The notes below the pieces were generated by a model, which had not been told where the DNA came from, ran no database searches, and saw only the letters and a program-made list of their open reading frames with translations. This document shows, piece after piece, positions 41,752 to 55,094 of a DNA stretch of 64,000 nt (its first letter is position 1; each line of letters opens with the position of its first letter). This DNA comes from Lagopus muta (taxonomy: Eukaryota > Chordata > Aves > Galliformes > Phasianidae), in NCBI RefSeq assembly GCF_023343835.1, contig NC_064440.1:32247537-32311536 (forward strand), written 5' to 3'. Both the position numbers and the translations under genes were made by a program.

Positions 41752-42345
41752 CTCGCAGGCAAAACATGTCCCATTCCTCTTCAGGAGCGTTCTGGTGTTT
41801 GGGGCTAGAGCTCCCGTTTGTTAAAACATTGTCCGTTCCAGGTCCATTCTTCAAAGAATGTGTCTTTCTTCCTCAGGTTACAAAATCTACAGACTGAATA
41901 ACCATTTCATCATTCAGATTGTTAATTGAGTGTCCAGTAGTGCTGGACCAGGGCAGCTTCCTGTGAAATGTGGGTCTGTCCCACTGTTTCGGCAGGGAAA
42001 CACTGATACCTTCTTTCCGTGTGCTGCTTCCTAACTTCTGCGTTCTTCCTGCCACGTGAAATTCCCTTTCTTCCTTAATTCAGCTACGAGAATGGAGTAA
42101 AAAACAGTATCTAAACTAAGGATGTATTACATTTGCTTCTGTTCTTCTACCTACAAAACCTATCACTCTCTCACAGCAAGAAATTATATTGGTCTGACAC
42201 GATTTGTTCTTAAGAAATCCGTAGTGACTGCTATCGAAGCCCTGCTTTCTCCTACGTAAACAGCACATTGCATTCAACTGCTTATTTCATTTTTTCCTTC
42301 TTTTCCCGAAATTTCATGTTGATTCTTTGTCGTTTTTCCTTTCAG

Positions 42346-42426
42346 AGACGGAGCCTGAACCAAGACCTGTGGATTTGAAGAAATGGACTCTGAAAGCGCC
42401 CATGCCACGCGTCCATGCCGTTTGAG
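42346..42426 (+). other. Exon-like cassette, unidentified
   Basis: An 81-base segment follows a strong pyrimidine tract ending in TTTCAG and is followed by GTAGGG. One frame is open for 25 codons (it includes PRPVDLKKWTLKAPM) and stops just before the donor. The protein is not recognised. It may be a last coding exon, a non-coding exon, or a coincidence of splice-like signals. Confidence 0.22.
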
Positions 42427-45400
42427 GTAGGGAAGGGAATGGTTTTGTGCAAGGGCTTGAGGCAGAAGCTCTCTGCTTGAGTCTCACACGTTGCCTGGGT
42501 GACAGATTTCAGCGACCCAAGGCTCTTTGCAGAAGGTTTGCAGATAGGCCTTCCCCGCTCACACAATTCTCACCAGTGTTCTCCTTTTTTTTTTCCTGCA
42601 CTCACTGTGTGTCAAGGACTGCCAGCTCAAGAGCTCAGAACTGACCCTGATTCTGAAATGTGATTTAGTTTCGAGTATAAACTTTACAGGCAGTTACAAA
42701 ATGAAAGCTATCTGTTACAGAAAATTGTGCTGTTTTCTCTCTTTTCCTCAATTCCCTCTGCTGTAAAACGAGGTCAGGAATGTGATGAAGCTAACATCGT
42801 TAATGGTTGCAAAGTGTTTTGAGATCCCTGAATGGAAGGGCTTATATAAGCAGGAAGGTCTTATTAGGATAATTATAATTGCCAGCTGTAGTGGCACCAT
42901 ATAGATCACTTAATGAATTATTTGGCTTTTCCTTTCTTTCCCTCTCTGCTCGGCTCCCCAAAGCAACATAAACAGACCGATTTTAATTGGCAACTTTCAT
43001 TTCTAGCAAATGGATTTTTCACTGAAGTTCAAACGCAGCAGCAGCATTTAGAAAATGCAAGTTGGTTTCAGATCAATTGGAGTTTGCAGAGCCATGATAA
43101 AGAGGAAAGTCTTTACACTCTTTGAACTATAGAGGAGCACGCTCCGAACCTGCCTTTCTGCCTTTTGAATTATGAGCACTTCTCTCTCCATTACCTTGCA
43201 GCGTGTTCACTGCAAGAGCTGTCTGTGCTCAGCTGTTGACAGATGCTTTTTGCTAATACGATGAAGGTGAATTGCTGAGTTATGTTGGCGACTAACATCA
43301 TATAGCTAATGGTCTCTGTGGAGCAAAAGAAATCCCCTTTATAGCTTGATTTCCCGCTGCCATGATCTAGTCCCTCAGTATCGCCAGTGCTTTGCTTGCA
43401 TCGATTTGGATGTTTGCTGTCTTCTAGAATTGACCTAGAGGTGGGATTAGGAAACCAGCCCTCGCTGTTTGATTAGGACTTAAAGGAATATTGGTAATTA
43501 GCCATTCTTTCCTGTAAGACAAAAGTCAGCTGCATTAACCACTCACGCTCATCCTCCTGAGTGAGAAGTGCCAACTTTGTAAAAAATGGCTTAAGAAAGC
43601 CATTAAGATTTAGGAAAATACAATCCCCTTCTTAGGTATAACTATCTGGCAGGCAGTGATATCAACGCTTCAATCGGTAGGACCTGTTGTCGAGCCCTGA
43701 AAATTCTTTTTGTTACGCAGGACGGGCTTATCTGGAAACGGCAAAGGTGGCGGAGTCTGCCGTAGAGATGGTGGTGTCTTCTTTTCTTCCTTACTTCTCG
43801 TGTGCGGTCACAGAGGTTGTTGATCCTTGCATTAAAATGCTATAAGTTTAATCGGTACAACCGTCCTAGAAAGTAAGGAACCACAGCTTCTAGCAGCTTT
43901 TGAGAGCAGCTGAAGTTTTCCACGCACTATTCTGTTTGCCTCTGGGTCGATCACAGCTGGCCGGGTTATGATTTTAGGAAGCTGGAGATGTCAGATGAGT
44001 AAATTCTGAATTATGTCTCAGCGTCTTCCCAAAGCGGAAAAATGGACTGGTTTTTGCCTTTTTCCCTTCACATCCCAAGCACTCACTTGGTGGAGAGAGC
44101 AACGTGGATATAGTGCCGCTGCCAGGCATTGAGGACAAATTTAAAACGTAAATCACGCTGTTATCCTTCTTAAAGATAATGTTGACGTTTACAGCCCCTG
44201 GAAGCCCTTCGATAAACATGCTCTGTGTTACCTAATTTGAATCTCAATTGTTACAGCAGGAACCACATCCCATAGAAGACTATTAGCTGCAGTCTTGCTA
44301 CAGCAAGTTGCATGTCTGGTTAGCTTTGTGCGTCAAAACGCATGGTACAGAACATTATTGGGTCTGTGGGTGCCCTCTGCTCTGCTGAGCCTCGGGGCAC
44401 TGAAATAAGGAATGTGAGTTAAGTGGTTGTTGGACCAAGAAACAGCAGAATCAGTTTTCTGATGTATTTGGAATAACCACTACAGCGGGTCGTGAATGTC
44501 AAGGTGGGCTGCAGAGCCATATAAGCATCCGTAGCAGCACTGAGTTTGGCACGGGGGGCGCTTATGTCGGAGAGAATTTGCTAGCTGTGGTCACAGCTTC
44601 CCTTTTGTCCCAACGAAAGGTTATTTTTAAAGGCCTTTCCCTCCAGTCAAGCCAGAAGTTTTTAATATCGAAGATACGATGACCAAGGTTTGGAGCAAAT
44701 TCTCGATAGTTTGAAATGGATGAAAGATTTTGTGTTGGACCGAATGGGGCTTTGTACCCAAAATGACGTGTTGTTGTGGACTGGAAGATTGCTTTTATGC
44801 AATGGAGTTAATTGTTCTGTTTCAGAGTTACAGACTGTCGCGTAATTCCAGAGACATTGGCAGGGGAGACTCTGATAATTGTTTCTTAGCTCTGGATGGG
44901 GAAGTCGAGGGGATTATAATTCTCAGACCGGAATTCTTTCTGCAACTTTCCCATGCTTTGTGCATTTTGGCTGATCTTTTTCTCTCGCTGTCTCGCATTA
45001 ACCTTCCTTCTTTAAATGCCTGCTGTAGCACTGCCTCTAATTAGTGCATCGTGCAGCAGCTTTTTTTTCTTTCTTCCGCATGTTTATTTTTATTACTCCC
45101 TGTGCAAACCGGTGAGACTCAGGTATTGCCAAGGAAAGGGAAACGTGGGTCAAGCGTGCTGTTGGGAGGGATGAGGTGCTGGGAAGGAGCTGCAGGAGCT
45201 CCCCACCATCCTCTTTCATCGCAAGCAGCAAGAGCAGGAGGCAGCGTGCCATTCCGTACAGTCAGCCCGCTGTTATCCTGATCTAGCATGACAAATTGGT
45301 GTTCCCAGAGTGGCAGCAGAGTAATCAGACTGTGACAAATGGTTTACTTAGAGCAATTTGTTTTCATTTTACTGAAAATTTCCGCAGTCTTAACAAAAGG

Positions 45401-48400
45401 TTCTCCCTGCCTTCCCTGCTTCGTCCACCTCCTTTATGGCATTAGCATGATACCGGGAGAGGGGCTTGGACCTGTGGAGAGGGGAGCACGGCGGGTTTTG
45501 GGCACCCCAAGGCATCCAGGGCTGAAAGTGGTGCAGGGACGCTGCTCCCCAGCAGGTTGCTGCAGGCTGCACCTGGGCTTTTGTCTGCCTGTCTTGCAGC
45601 AGCTGATTTACCTCTCACCTTCAGCAGGTTTGTTCCTGGTAGATATAATGTGTGTGTGAGCACGTCTTGCTGAGGGTCCAAGAGGGCGCTGGTGCCTCCG
45701 GCTAGCCTCAGTGTTGGAGACTTCCCTGCCTTCCCTCTCCAGCTCTCAGCCCGTTCTTGCGTGGGGCTTTTCATTGGCATTACACGGTTACAGCTCAGCT
45801 GGGTGTCTTTCCTGGCAGAAATAGAAATGGGTGAAGCCTGCCCTGCACAGGGAGGTGATTGCCTCCAGCAGAGAAAGGAGATGGACTGGAGCCAGGACCT
45901 CTGCGCGGTGGGGAGGGAGAGCAGGGAAGGGATAGGCGCGTGACAGGGGACCCCGCAGCAGTGCTGGATGTTTAAACGTGGTTTATTAGGATGGCTGTCG
46001 AGGCTGCCTACTCAGTGCTCTTTGGGATCGTGCACCAGGATGGGTTTGGTACCAATCCTGGCCGGCAGGCCGATGCCATCCAGCTCTGTTTAGGTTCTGG
46101 CTTCTTACCTGCCTGGTCTTTTCTGGAAATGCATTGCTGCCCAGGGCGGAGCACCTGTGGCTCAGCAGATGGGATGTGTATTGCTGCATACCTTTGAAGC
46201 AACACCGGAACCCCCTCAAAATAAAGATCTGGGGCATGTTGAAGCGCAAGTCTTTCTTCAAGACAGGCCGTGGGCCTGGCATACTGTGGGTTACAATGAT
46301 GGAGCCAGGGATTTTCTTCATTGTGCTGCCCGTGTTTGCTGCTGTTTTGGTGACGCTGACCAGAATGATGCGGCGTCTGCTGAGTCCCCTGTGCTGTCAC
46401 CAGCAACTCCCCCGAGAGCTGGCTGCAGCCAGCCCAGCCCCATGCCTGTGCTTTGTTACAGCCGCAGTCGTGCCTGGCAGGAGTGCAGCGCAGGACCCTC
46501 GGGGTCCTGGCAGCGTAAGGGCTTCCCTCGAATGAAATTCCTGTTGTGCTGGCAGCTTAGCTCTTTGCAGAAACCCTTGGAAACTGCATAGCAGTGTGTA
46601 TTTCATAATGTGTTAGCAAACATAATAAAGCGATGGGAAATCACTAGCACAAATCAGACATCCATAAACAGGCTCAAATAGTATGTTTTACTCTCAATTG
46701 GAGTGAATAATTTATCAGCTGATTAAATCTGGTCGTTTTGCACAACCTGCCAGTAGTTTTCCGGTGCACGTTTTTACTGTCCATATATCTCCATTAGATT
46801 GACAGATCTGGGTGGTTCAGAACGGTAATAATAATCAGGGAAGTGCCACACATTAGTAAAGAAAGGCAACTTACAGCATAGGGGCACCACTCTCAGGTCA
46901 CCGGAGTCCAAACGTGAGCTCCCGTGCTCTGGCGCACTCTGCACCGCCACCTCATCCAGCACCAGCAGGCCTGGAGCTGCGCGTCCCAGCACCTCGGAGG
47001 CTGGTGCAGGACCCTGGGGCACAGGTCCCGCTCCGGTGCCCTGTGGCACTACCAGAGCTGGCGTTGTGCCCTGCTGGAGGGCTGCAGCTGGGAGCTGCGT
47101 CACACAGGGCCGGCGAGACACTGCTCAGGTACGTGCTGTTCTGTTTCATCTGTGTAGTCAGGGTGGTCAGTGGCAAAGGCACGGTGCTTAATTGCTTTGC
47201 TCTGCAAACAGCATAAGCGTACACAAACGCAAATATAAATGCTCTGTGGATCTGTTTGGTTTCTTCTGCACTAAGGGGACGTGCCAAAGAGCTGTCAGGA
47301 ACAGAGGAACATACCAGTTTCAGTGCTTAGCAAGGTAGTTCCCAATTCTGACAGATTTGTGATACTGGGTCAATACCTGTAGGAACTTTACTGCGGGCGG
47401 ATAGAAGTGCAAGTATAGACTAAGTATGAAAATCACTGCCTATCAGTGTCTAAAAGCAAGTGTACAACGTGCCCAGCTTTGACAAGTCAATAAGTTAGCA
47501 GTGTTATTGTGTACTGGAAATATTTCCCACGCCTGTCTCATAGTGTTGGCAGGCTAGGATCCATAATGAGCAACATTTTGTAGGAAGTTAATGCTTTTTT
47601 TTTTTTTTGCTTTTTTTTTCCTGTATTATATTGCTGCTAAATTAGATCTCAGCCTACACTTGCAGAAGAGAGGGAAATCCCAGGTAGCTCCTAGGGAGAG
47701 GCAGTGCTTTTTGAAAGGAGGATGGGTTTGGATACACCGGGGACAAAATGACTTTTTTTGCTCAGCGGCATTGTTGCTTATTTAGAAAATCAGAGTGGTT
47801 TCTCTCGCATTTCCTCCTGCTCTAGAGAACTGTAGGCGCTTTTCAGCCCAGTCCAGGCTGAGCACGGTGCAGCTCTAGACCGGCAAGACATGACACTATG
47901 GATTGTTACTCCGAGGCTGCAGCTGGGTCCTGCCTTCCGCCAGGAGAATTAGTTTAAAACTCAGATTCAGAGAGTCAGGTCTTCCAGGAGAGCATCAAAA
48001 TGCTGATCCAAAGCAGTTCCGTTCTTCCCTTTTAGGGTTTGTTTACCTTGCTCAGGCTTCTGATGACGTTAGCACTCGTGCACTAGTGGTCTTGTTCTGA
48101 CCGTGTGATGCAAGGACCTGTTCTTCCTAAACGACTTTCTTGGCTTCAGCTGAGCGGTGTGATCATCTCTTCCCCTCCCGTGGGGATAAAAAAGAAATTA
48201 TTCTTTACAACTAATGGGATGAAATAGTGCTGATGAGAACGTGCCGAGTTTGTCTTGGAAGAAGGTCTCAGAGTTCAGGGCCAGGGTTCACAAACAGCAC
48301 CATTTTCTGTGCATCATTAAGTATCAATCTCGAGGCTGTGCCTGGGTGTCGTTGCTTATGCATTGCTAGGATGACATTTGGCACCTCGAGTAGGAAAGAC

Positions 48401-50918
48401 AAATTGCAGTCAGCGGCAAAGCTGCTGCTCGTTCGTCAGTTAGCGATGAACTAGTTAGTAATAAGACATGGGTGTCCAGCCCTTTGGGTGGTATCCCAAG
48501 GAAACATGTGGGGTCGCATCCTCTACCCATCTGCATCAGTCCAGGTGTTTACTTAAGTGGGGTTAAGGCCATTTACCAGCTTTGTGCCTCAGAAGGATGT
48601 ATATTTCCTTGTCTGTTAGCAGCGAGATCAGAGCCTGGAAGAGTTATTCAGCTGTGAATATGTAGTATGTTCAGTGCCGATTCCCTGCGGGCTCCCATGT
48701 GCTTGCAAGCAGAGCTCACTGCTTACTTACGGTCAGCCCAGGGACCCCACTGTGCATTTCCGCATTTGTTTGCTGCGTGCTTTTCACATCAAGCCTAACG
48801 CGGCTGCCAGTGGGTTTACGTGGCCGCTCTCTGCTTACCCCAGAGAAGACCATGAGCTTCTCAATCATCGGTGTTTTATACAGCCGTACTGGTAACCATG
48901 TACTCATTGAGTCTGAGAGTCTGCTGTGTGAGCCTTCACCCGCTGAGGTGTCTGGGCGCAGGGGGGAGGCAATGGCTGCATGTGCAGGCTGGGCTTTGCG
49001 TCTCCCAAAGACGCGAACATGCCAACCAGCACATCCAGAGGGCTTTAAGTAATGCTGGGAAATGCAAATGGATACCCATCTTCATTTCCTCTGAGGCAGG
49101 GACGACTGACCGTCTGAAATTTGGTCTGAAAGAAGAAAAATCTTCATTTTTACCCTGTATTACGAGGGAGCTAAAAGCGGCCCACATTGTCTCCAAAATG
49201 GGAAGCGTGGCACTGTCAGTATTTCATTCCTTTTCTGGATGCTAGAAAATGACCTTCATAGCTCACTTGAGGCTTTGTCTCTTTAGAGTTATGGGCCATT
49301 CTCTTGTTAGCGGTAATAAACCGCATTACATTCCACTTCACACTGATGGGGTCTTTCTACATAAAGCCAGGGAACTTAGGAAAGAGAAAAGAAAAAGGCA
49401 AAAAGGTCAGTGAATTTCAAAATGTGCTTATTAAAAAGGGTATAGAAGGGAAGAAGCTCGTATCGCTTGTCCAGCGACACGTGCTGTATCAATAAGCCAT
49501 TATGTTCTATACACTATTTGTGATGCACGCACATCGTTTGGTGCGTTACTACATCATACACGTGGGGCTCCCCTGTGCCCACAGGAGGCAGAGGCACTGC
49601 CCCCTACTGCAGCCACCATCAAATTTGGGGCTCTGTTTTTAAATGACCCTGCCTGGATAGCAGAGAGCAGGACAGGGCGTGAAGCGCAGGCCCAAAACCT
49701 TGCTGGTGTTGTGCTGTGCCTTTAAATAACGCCCACAAGCCCCCTTATCTCCCCTCTGCACTTTTGGCCTCCTGACAGGCCTGTAATTAGTGCAGATTTT
49801 TTACGTTCGTGGACAGATTGGAAATTTGGAGAGCACTTAATGAAAGAGGTCAGTTACCTTGACCAGGCTGAAATTGCAGTTAGAGGACACCGCTTGCTCC
49901 CAAGGCTGGCAGCAGGCAAATACATGAATATTAACGTACCGCAGGCAGAAATGCAAACCCTGTTGGTAACACGCGCAAGGCGAGGGCTTTGCATTCAGAT
50001 GACGGCATCCCTATAGGTGAAAATGGTCTTCCAGGGACATCTCCTCTTAGAGTTGCTAAGGCAGCCCCTCGTATAGAAATACCTGTTGTAAGGAGCTGGG
50101 TTAGGACATGACCACAGGTCCGAATGGACTAGCGCCTTAGGTCAAGCATCCTTCCATACGCTTTGAGTCCAGAGGCCAGGGGCAAGCCATGTGTGTCTTT
50201 TATGATTGGGCCAGCGTGTTGTACAGCTGAAAGGTGTTGCATTGACCTCAAAGGGTGGTGATGCTAAATCCAGTTACTGCAATAGGTTTCTGCCTCGGGG
50301 AGCTAGTTTTGGTGGGGAATTAGGTGATGGCTTGGTTTGCGATCAGGACCGACCGGGGCCTCCAAAGTCCTCACTCCTTTCGGTTGAGCAGTGGGTGCGT
50401 AATGCCATTTTATTTATCTGTTTTAATTTCTCAGGCAATGCTGAGCTGCGACGGAAGAAAAATAAGAAACCTGCACTACAAATCCTGCAAACAACCGTTA
50501 AGCTGGGAAAGCTCACATCCTTTTGTTTCTGGATCTCTCCACTTAATGCATAATGGGAGAAGAAGCAAGACCCTGGTAATAATTACACAATTAGAATTGA
50601 ATCTTATGATCCTAGCTGCAAGGGTTCTTATACCGATGTGCAAAACAACACGTCCTGTGCTCATAAAAAAAAAAAAGCAAAGGATGCCTTTTAAACATTT
50701 ATTTTTACAGCGTGTATTTAATACTAAAAGTGATTATAGTGCGTTGCTCTTCACCTTAATTGTTTGGCAAATGTCACGGTGTAAAAGCAAATCCCTTTCT
50801 TGCACTTCCAGAACGCCGTGACATTCTCGTGCTGCCAAAGAGCCCCGCGAGGCGCTCAGGGGGGCCCCTTCTCTGCGAGCATTTCATAAGGCTTTCCACA
50901 CCTGAGCATTTTGGGTGG
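42427..50918. other. Non-coding stretch, CpG content rising
   Basis: No exon was recognised. By eye, CpG dinucleotides become more frequent than in the first 35 kb. A GC-rich patch lies at about 46880-47125. T-runs lie near 47593-47620 and an A-run near 50665-50677. Frames of 100-165 codons near 46 and 50.3 kb overlap frames on the other strand and carry no motif. Confidence 0.45.
46880..47125. other. GC- and CpG-richer patch
   Basis: This stretch stands out from its surroundings by GC content and several CpG sites. On the plus strand it ends at a donor-like CTCAG/GTACGTG. Frames on both strands are open and rich in Pro, Ala and Arg, as expected from composition alone. It might be an eroded CpG island or an exon of an unknown gene, and I cannot tell which. 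Confidence 0.25.
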
Positions 50919-51189
50919 ATAGCGATAGGACGAGAGGGAACGGTTTCAAACCAAGACAGGGGAGGGTTAGGTTGGATATCAGGAGGAAGTTTTTCACGCA
51001 GAGGGTGGTGAGGCACTGGAACAGGTTGCCCAAGGACGTTGCGGATGCCCCGTCCCCGGAGGCATTCAAGGCCAGGCTGGACGTGGCTCCGGGCAGCCTG
51101 GTCTGGCGCTTGGCGACCCTGCACATAGCAGGGGGTTGAAACTAAATGATCTTTGCGGTCCTTTTCAACGCAGGCCATTCTATGATTCG
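50919..51189 (+). repeat. CR1 LINE 3' end with reverse transcriptase C-terminus
   Basis: A plus-strand CR1 copy. The frame at 50915-51139 encodes the end of the CR1 reverse transcriptase, with motifs such as [20 protein letters not shown] and [10 protein letters not shown]. It is followed by the 3' untranslated 'gggggttgaaactaaatgat' and 'cattctatgattcg' tail. The copy is 5' truncated. The minus-strand open frame across it (50774-51502) is a shadow and not a gene. Confidence 0.93.
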
Positions 51190-52455
51190 AAGTTATTTCC
51201 TTCCTGCTTCTACTGCTGGAGACTGAAGTAGAGGCAAATCTTTTAGGTGTGCGAGTCCCTGCGTGACACAGACCTGGGTTCAGACTGCTCGGCTGCCAAC
51301 AGCAGAGCTCCTTTCTGCTGCAGTGACTGCCACGGCGTACGCTCAGAAGAGATGACTGTCCCTTCAGCTCCAGGCAAGGGATGCATGTCTGTGCGTGTGC
51401 ATTGCTACCATACGTTTTGAGCTGGCATAAGGCCAGGGCCATACATCTCTGTGAAGTTTGTATCGCCGTGTGTGTGTGTATAAAAAGCTGGGCTGCATTC
51501 ACTTTGCAGAAGTCAGCTCCGAGCGTGAGCTGTCACAGCGACCTTTGATTTATACGGCCTTCTCTCTCAGTGGCTCTTCGTACAGGATTTCTGCATGAGG
51601 CAAAGCCTGATATTGGTGATGAATGGCTACGGAGGGCTACAAGGACAGAGCTGTGCCTGACCCCTGACTGGTACAGGTTCCAGTGCAGCGTTACAGGTGA
51701 GCAGCCTTCCCAGGGGAGGCTCTAATTTGAGAGAGCCTGTCCGTAGCAGCAGCGGTCCAGAGTCCCACTGCGTCCTCTCCATCAATCCCTCTTGTCCCCC
51801 TCAAATAAAAATGACTGGGAATCCGGCGGTAGCACAGGGAGAAGCCAAGGGAGGTAACTGGGGGTACTGGCTCCTTCCCCCCTGCAGCCTTGTCCCTGCG
51901 TGGGAACACAGCGAAGGGCAGAGAAGCGGTGACCCCAGGGAGGCTGAGGGAAGGGATTATGTACGGACCCTGGAGCGTGGAGATCAACTCAACCTCAGTG
52001 TGGGGTGGGCAGCACGTGTTGGCCACGCATTACTGCACGCTCACATCTAGAAATGTCAGCACCGTTCCCACCTGGTGTGCATCTTCCCCTTCCCCATCCT
52101 CCTGTTTGCCTTTTTCTGTCTCCAAATAAATCTCTAGGGGAGAAATACGCTACTTTCCAGCATCACACTGACCCCCTTCCTCCTCCCCGCCAGCCTCAAA
52201 ATTAATTAAATGATGTCACGCTTGATTTTATCTGATTTGGAAGCAATTCATCACCCTTTTGCTGGTTCTATTAGTTCAAGCGATCAGCACATCAATTCAT
52301 TTGTGAAACTAAGCTCAAGGGTAATTACAGCGAGGAAGCGTAATGCTTAAACGTGTTAATGTCTATAATCAGAACTATTTTCTCATTGCAGAACAATTGT
52401 TAGACAATTACACGTGGATATGCTTTAGATACAACTGAAATACATATGTTTTTAG
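51190..52455. other. Non-coding, left flank of the dynein-like segment
   Basis: No dynein exon was found here or further left. Frames at 51691-52050 are open on both strands and lack motifs. If the dynein copy is a truncated duplicate, its left breakpoint may lie in or near this stretch. Confidence 0.4.
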
Positions 52456-52548
52456 GATCCTCAGCACAAGGATTTTCCGGCAGCGAGGCGAGACAAGTTG
52501 GGCGAATTCCAAGGGATGCTCGTCATTCGCTGTGTCAGACCTGACAAG
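52456..52548 (+). pseudogene. DNAH7: DNAH7-like exon a (before C-terminal domain)
   Basis: A 93-base exon of 31 codons without a stop. It sits between a TTTTTAG acceptor and a GTAAGT donor, both in phase 0. It reads DPQHKDFP..., then DKLGEFQGMLVIRCVRPDK, matching the conserved dynein block that ends in (I/V)RCLRPDK. This is the most upstream dynein exon recognised. Its phase joins directly to the next one at 57696. Confidence 0.8.
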
Positions 52549-53613
52549 GTAAGTACAAGGCTACCGCCTTATTCAAAAAATATATTTTATTTTATTTTTA
52601 GAAACAAATTATTTTAGAAACAAAAAGCATTTTCAAGTACGCATTGCAACTGAGCGGCTGCGGTTTAGCCCCAGCAGGCAGCTAAGCACTATGCAGGAGC
52701 TTGCTTCGTTCACAACAAGATGGGGGAGAGTAGCAGAAGTGGTAAGACTCTGAAAGCTCACCCTGAGGTAGTCTGTTCACCAGGTAAAAGTCACGGTCAG
52801 ATAAATGCCATGGTTCCAAACATACCCTCGCCTCCATCTTTACTCTAGCTTTTATGTATGTAAGGATAGGACACAGAATATAGCTTTGGTTAGTCTAGAC
52901 CTGCCACATCTCCTCCCAGAAAAGCATAACATGGAAGGATATGCCTTAAGCTTTTTGTGTTCATTCACAATTCATTTCATTTGTGAAACATTTCACTGCA
53001 TACACACAAATCTCCTGAGCTTTCACACAAATCTCCTGAGCTTTTCCAGCTCAAGGTCATCTTAGGAGCCTAGTGACTTCCCTTTTTATTACGTCTGACA
53101 ATGTGGCATGCATAAGTTTTCAACGTCACTATCCAAGGTCAATTAGACCGGTGTGGGAAGATAATTTAACAGTAGCGTAGACTGTTAAGTAGCAATTACT
53201 GCAGCCACCCAGATCCATTTTGTTCTACGGAGAGTGTTTTGATTTAGGACCATCGCGAGCATCTGGCTCAAAGGCTCAAATAAGGCGTAGATCACAACAG
53301 ATACTCACCATTAGTCATCTTTATTCAAAAGTCAGCCCAGGAAAAGCAAGATAAAAGTATTCGCTCACGTATTTATCGTACATTCACAGGTAATCAGGTC
53401 TAGTATTAGTTCATGCCTAGCCGTGACAAAGCATTTTGCTTAAGAGAGAAGTAGGTCAGTTACTACTTCTGCTCTAGAAAGCCTATAAAGAAATCCTCTG
53501 CACTTCCTCAAACTGCCATTCAGCTTAATATTAGCATTTGCACCAGAATAAAAATATTTTTACCGTATAAATAGAAAAAAAAGTCAGAGTCATATTCAAC
53601 TTCTGGACTCATC

Positions 53614-53775
53614 CTATGAGCTTTCAGAAGGTTGGCAAGTCTGATCGGCTGCGACGGGTGCCGGTGCCCGTGGGGTATATCGATGTTTGGAGACTAAGTT
53701 ATCTACGAGACGCTTCCTAGTCACAGCAACTTCTTCTTCAAAGGCATATTACACTTCTGCCGGTTTTGCACTTAC
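53614..53775 (-). pseudogene. BIRC5: Candidate BIRC5-like exon 4
   Basis: Downstream of exon 3 on the minus strand, a pyrimidine-rich acceptor ending TTTAAG (AG at 53777-53776) leads in phase 0 into VSAKPAEV, a TAA stop (53749-53751), then YAFEEEVAVTRKRLVDNLVS. The second part resembles the survivin C-terminal helix (FEETAKKVRRAIEQLAAMD in human) with one gap. The frame then runs 23 more codons to a TAG at 53614. If this is the real exon, the early stop removes the helix that binds borealin and INCENP. The same site also looks like a donor (AAG/GTAAGT), so exon structure is uncertain. Confidence 0.5.
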
Positions 53776-54979
53776 CTTAAAGCAAAAGATTGAGATTTTC
53801 AGATGAGTAACTTAACTGTCCAATTTAGAGGGTTCAGAACTTAGATCCTCAAGAGGTCATTTATCCGCTACTAGTCTTAGCTTAGAAGTATGCTTTTTAC
53901 GAGCGCTACCATTGTCTGAATGTTGCACAGCAGTCCATCAGGTGATTCGTACGCATCACCATCTGATTCAGAAACTCTTCCACCAGCCTCGCCAGCGGGG
54001 TTCAGTTCAGCAACTTTTATTTTTAAATATATTTAGCAAACTTGTAAGTTGCGAGCCCGTTGTTTAGCTATGCTTTAAATAGCATCGGGGAGCGAGTCTT
54101 CAATTTAGTTTTAGTTTAGGTATGTTTAGGTAATAACGTTATACAATCAGCCCAGTTTCTGAGGTATCGGACCGCTTCCAATAAAGCAGACAGCTGCTAT
54201 TTTTAGCTATTTGAGCGCTATTTATTCTTGATGTAATCTTGACAGCTTCCAGATATATTTTCAATATGAGACCTTACAAGCAAGATAAACATCTATTGCG
54301 CAAAGCCACGAAGAGCTCAGATGATAAATAAGGGGCACAATTATTAAGCGTGCCTCATCAGAGAGTTCGCCTCTCTTCTTTCTGTGTTATTATCCATAGA
54401 ATTAAGACATGGCATATCAAAGGCCATTAACTAAGGAAGCTCAGATAAGTGTGCTTTGGTATACATCGACAGCACGGCCCGCACAAATACCGTAGGGACG
54501 ATCAGAACGCGAGAACCGTGACTCATTCAAAAGACGCTTTAAAGCCCGACAGCCTAATTAGACAGCGATTCTCTATGAAGTTAGAGACAAAAAGCAGCAG
54601 TCCGACCAAGTCTTATTTTGTCAGGTGTCTTCCCTCTGAGAAAAGATAGAGCTGCTAATTGTAGTTTCCGGGAATTACTATCACACACCGAAGTTCATTT
54701 TTCTACTGTAATGAGTTGTTGGGTGAACAATCGGAACGAAATTAAGTTTTCTTCCAGAAGCTAGACAGTAAACTAGGCTTAAAAGGGCTAGAGGCACAGG
54801 TTACTTAGTAAATAAGGCATTTTAACTATCAAATGTAAGTTAATCCTATTCTGGCATTACACCATCATTTCTTCGCTAGCATTTAACTGTCTTGAAAAGA
54901 GTAGTGGGGTTTTTTGTTGTTGTTTGTTTGTTTTTAAAGAGTTCAGCTTCACATGTAAGATTACTTAGTTAACACTTAC

Positions 54980-55094
54980 CAGGAAGGTTCTTAGCCACAT
55001 CATCTCCAGCATGTAGTACTCGTCCATTGTCAGATCATCAAACAGCTTAGTAAGAGATAAAAATCCACAGCTACGACATTTGGCGTGTTCCTCC
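54980..55094 (-). pseudogene. BIRC5: BIRC5-like exon 3
   Basis: A 115-base exon following CTGCAG and ending at a GTAAGT donor. Its first base completes the split codon left by exon 2. It reads EEHAKCRSCGFLSLTKLFDD, then LTMDEYYMLEMMWLRTFL, which aligns with survivin [20 protein letters not shown] and ELTLGEFLKLDRERAKNKI with one residue fewer. The zinc-ligand histidine (human His77) and the final cysteine (human Cys84, in CGFL) are kept. No stop occurs in the frame. Divergence is high for a gene normally well conserved. Confidence 0.78.

Noticed and set aside
46134-46591. Overlapping plus-strand frames of 133 and 144 codons
   Set aside because: Two different frames are open at once, and so are minus-strand frames, as happens in GC-rich DNA. 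Neither resembles a known protein.
50774-51502. Minus-strand open frame of 242 codons, the longest in the window
   Set aside because: It runs antisense across a plus-strand CR1 3' end that encodes recognisable reverse transcriptase residues. The antisense peptide has no motif.
53003-53045. Two adjacent copies of a 21-base unit
   Set aside because: A single small tandem duplication in intron sequence, with no further structure.
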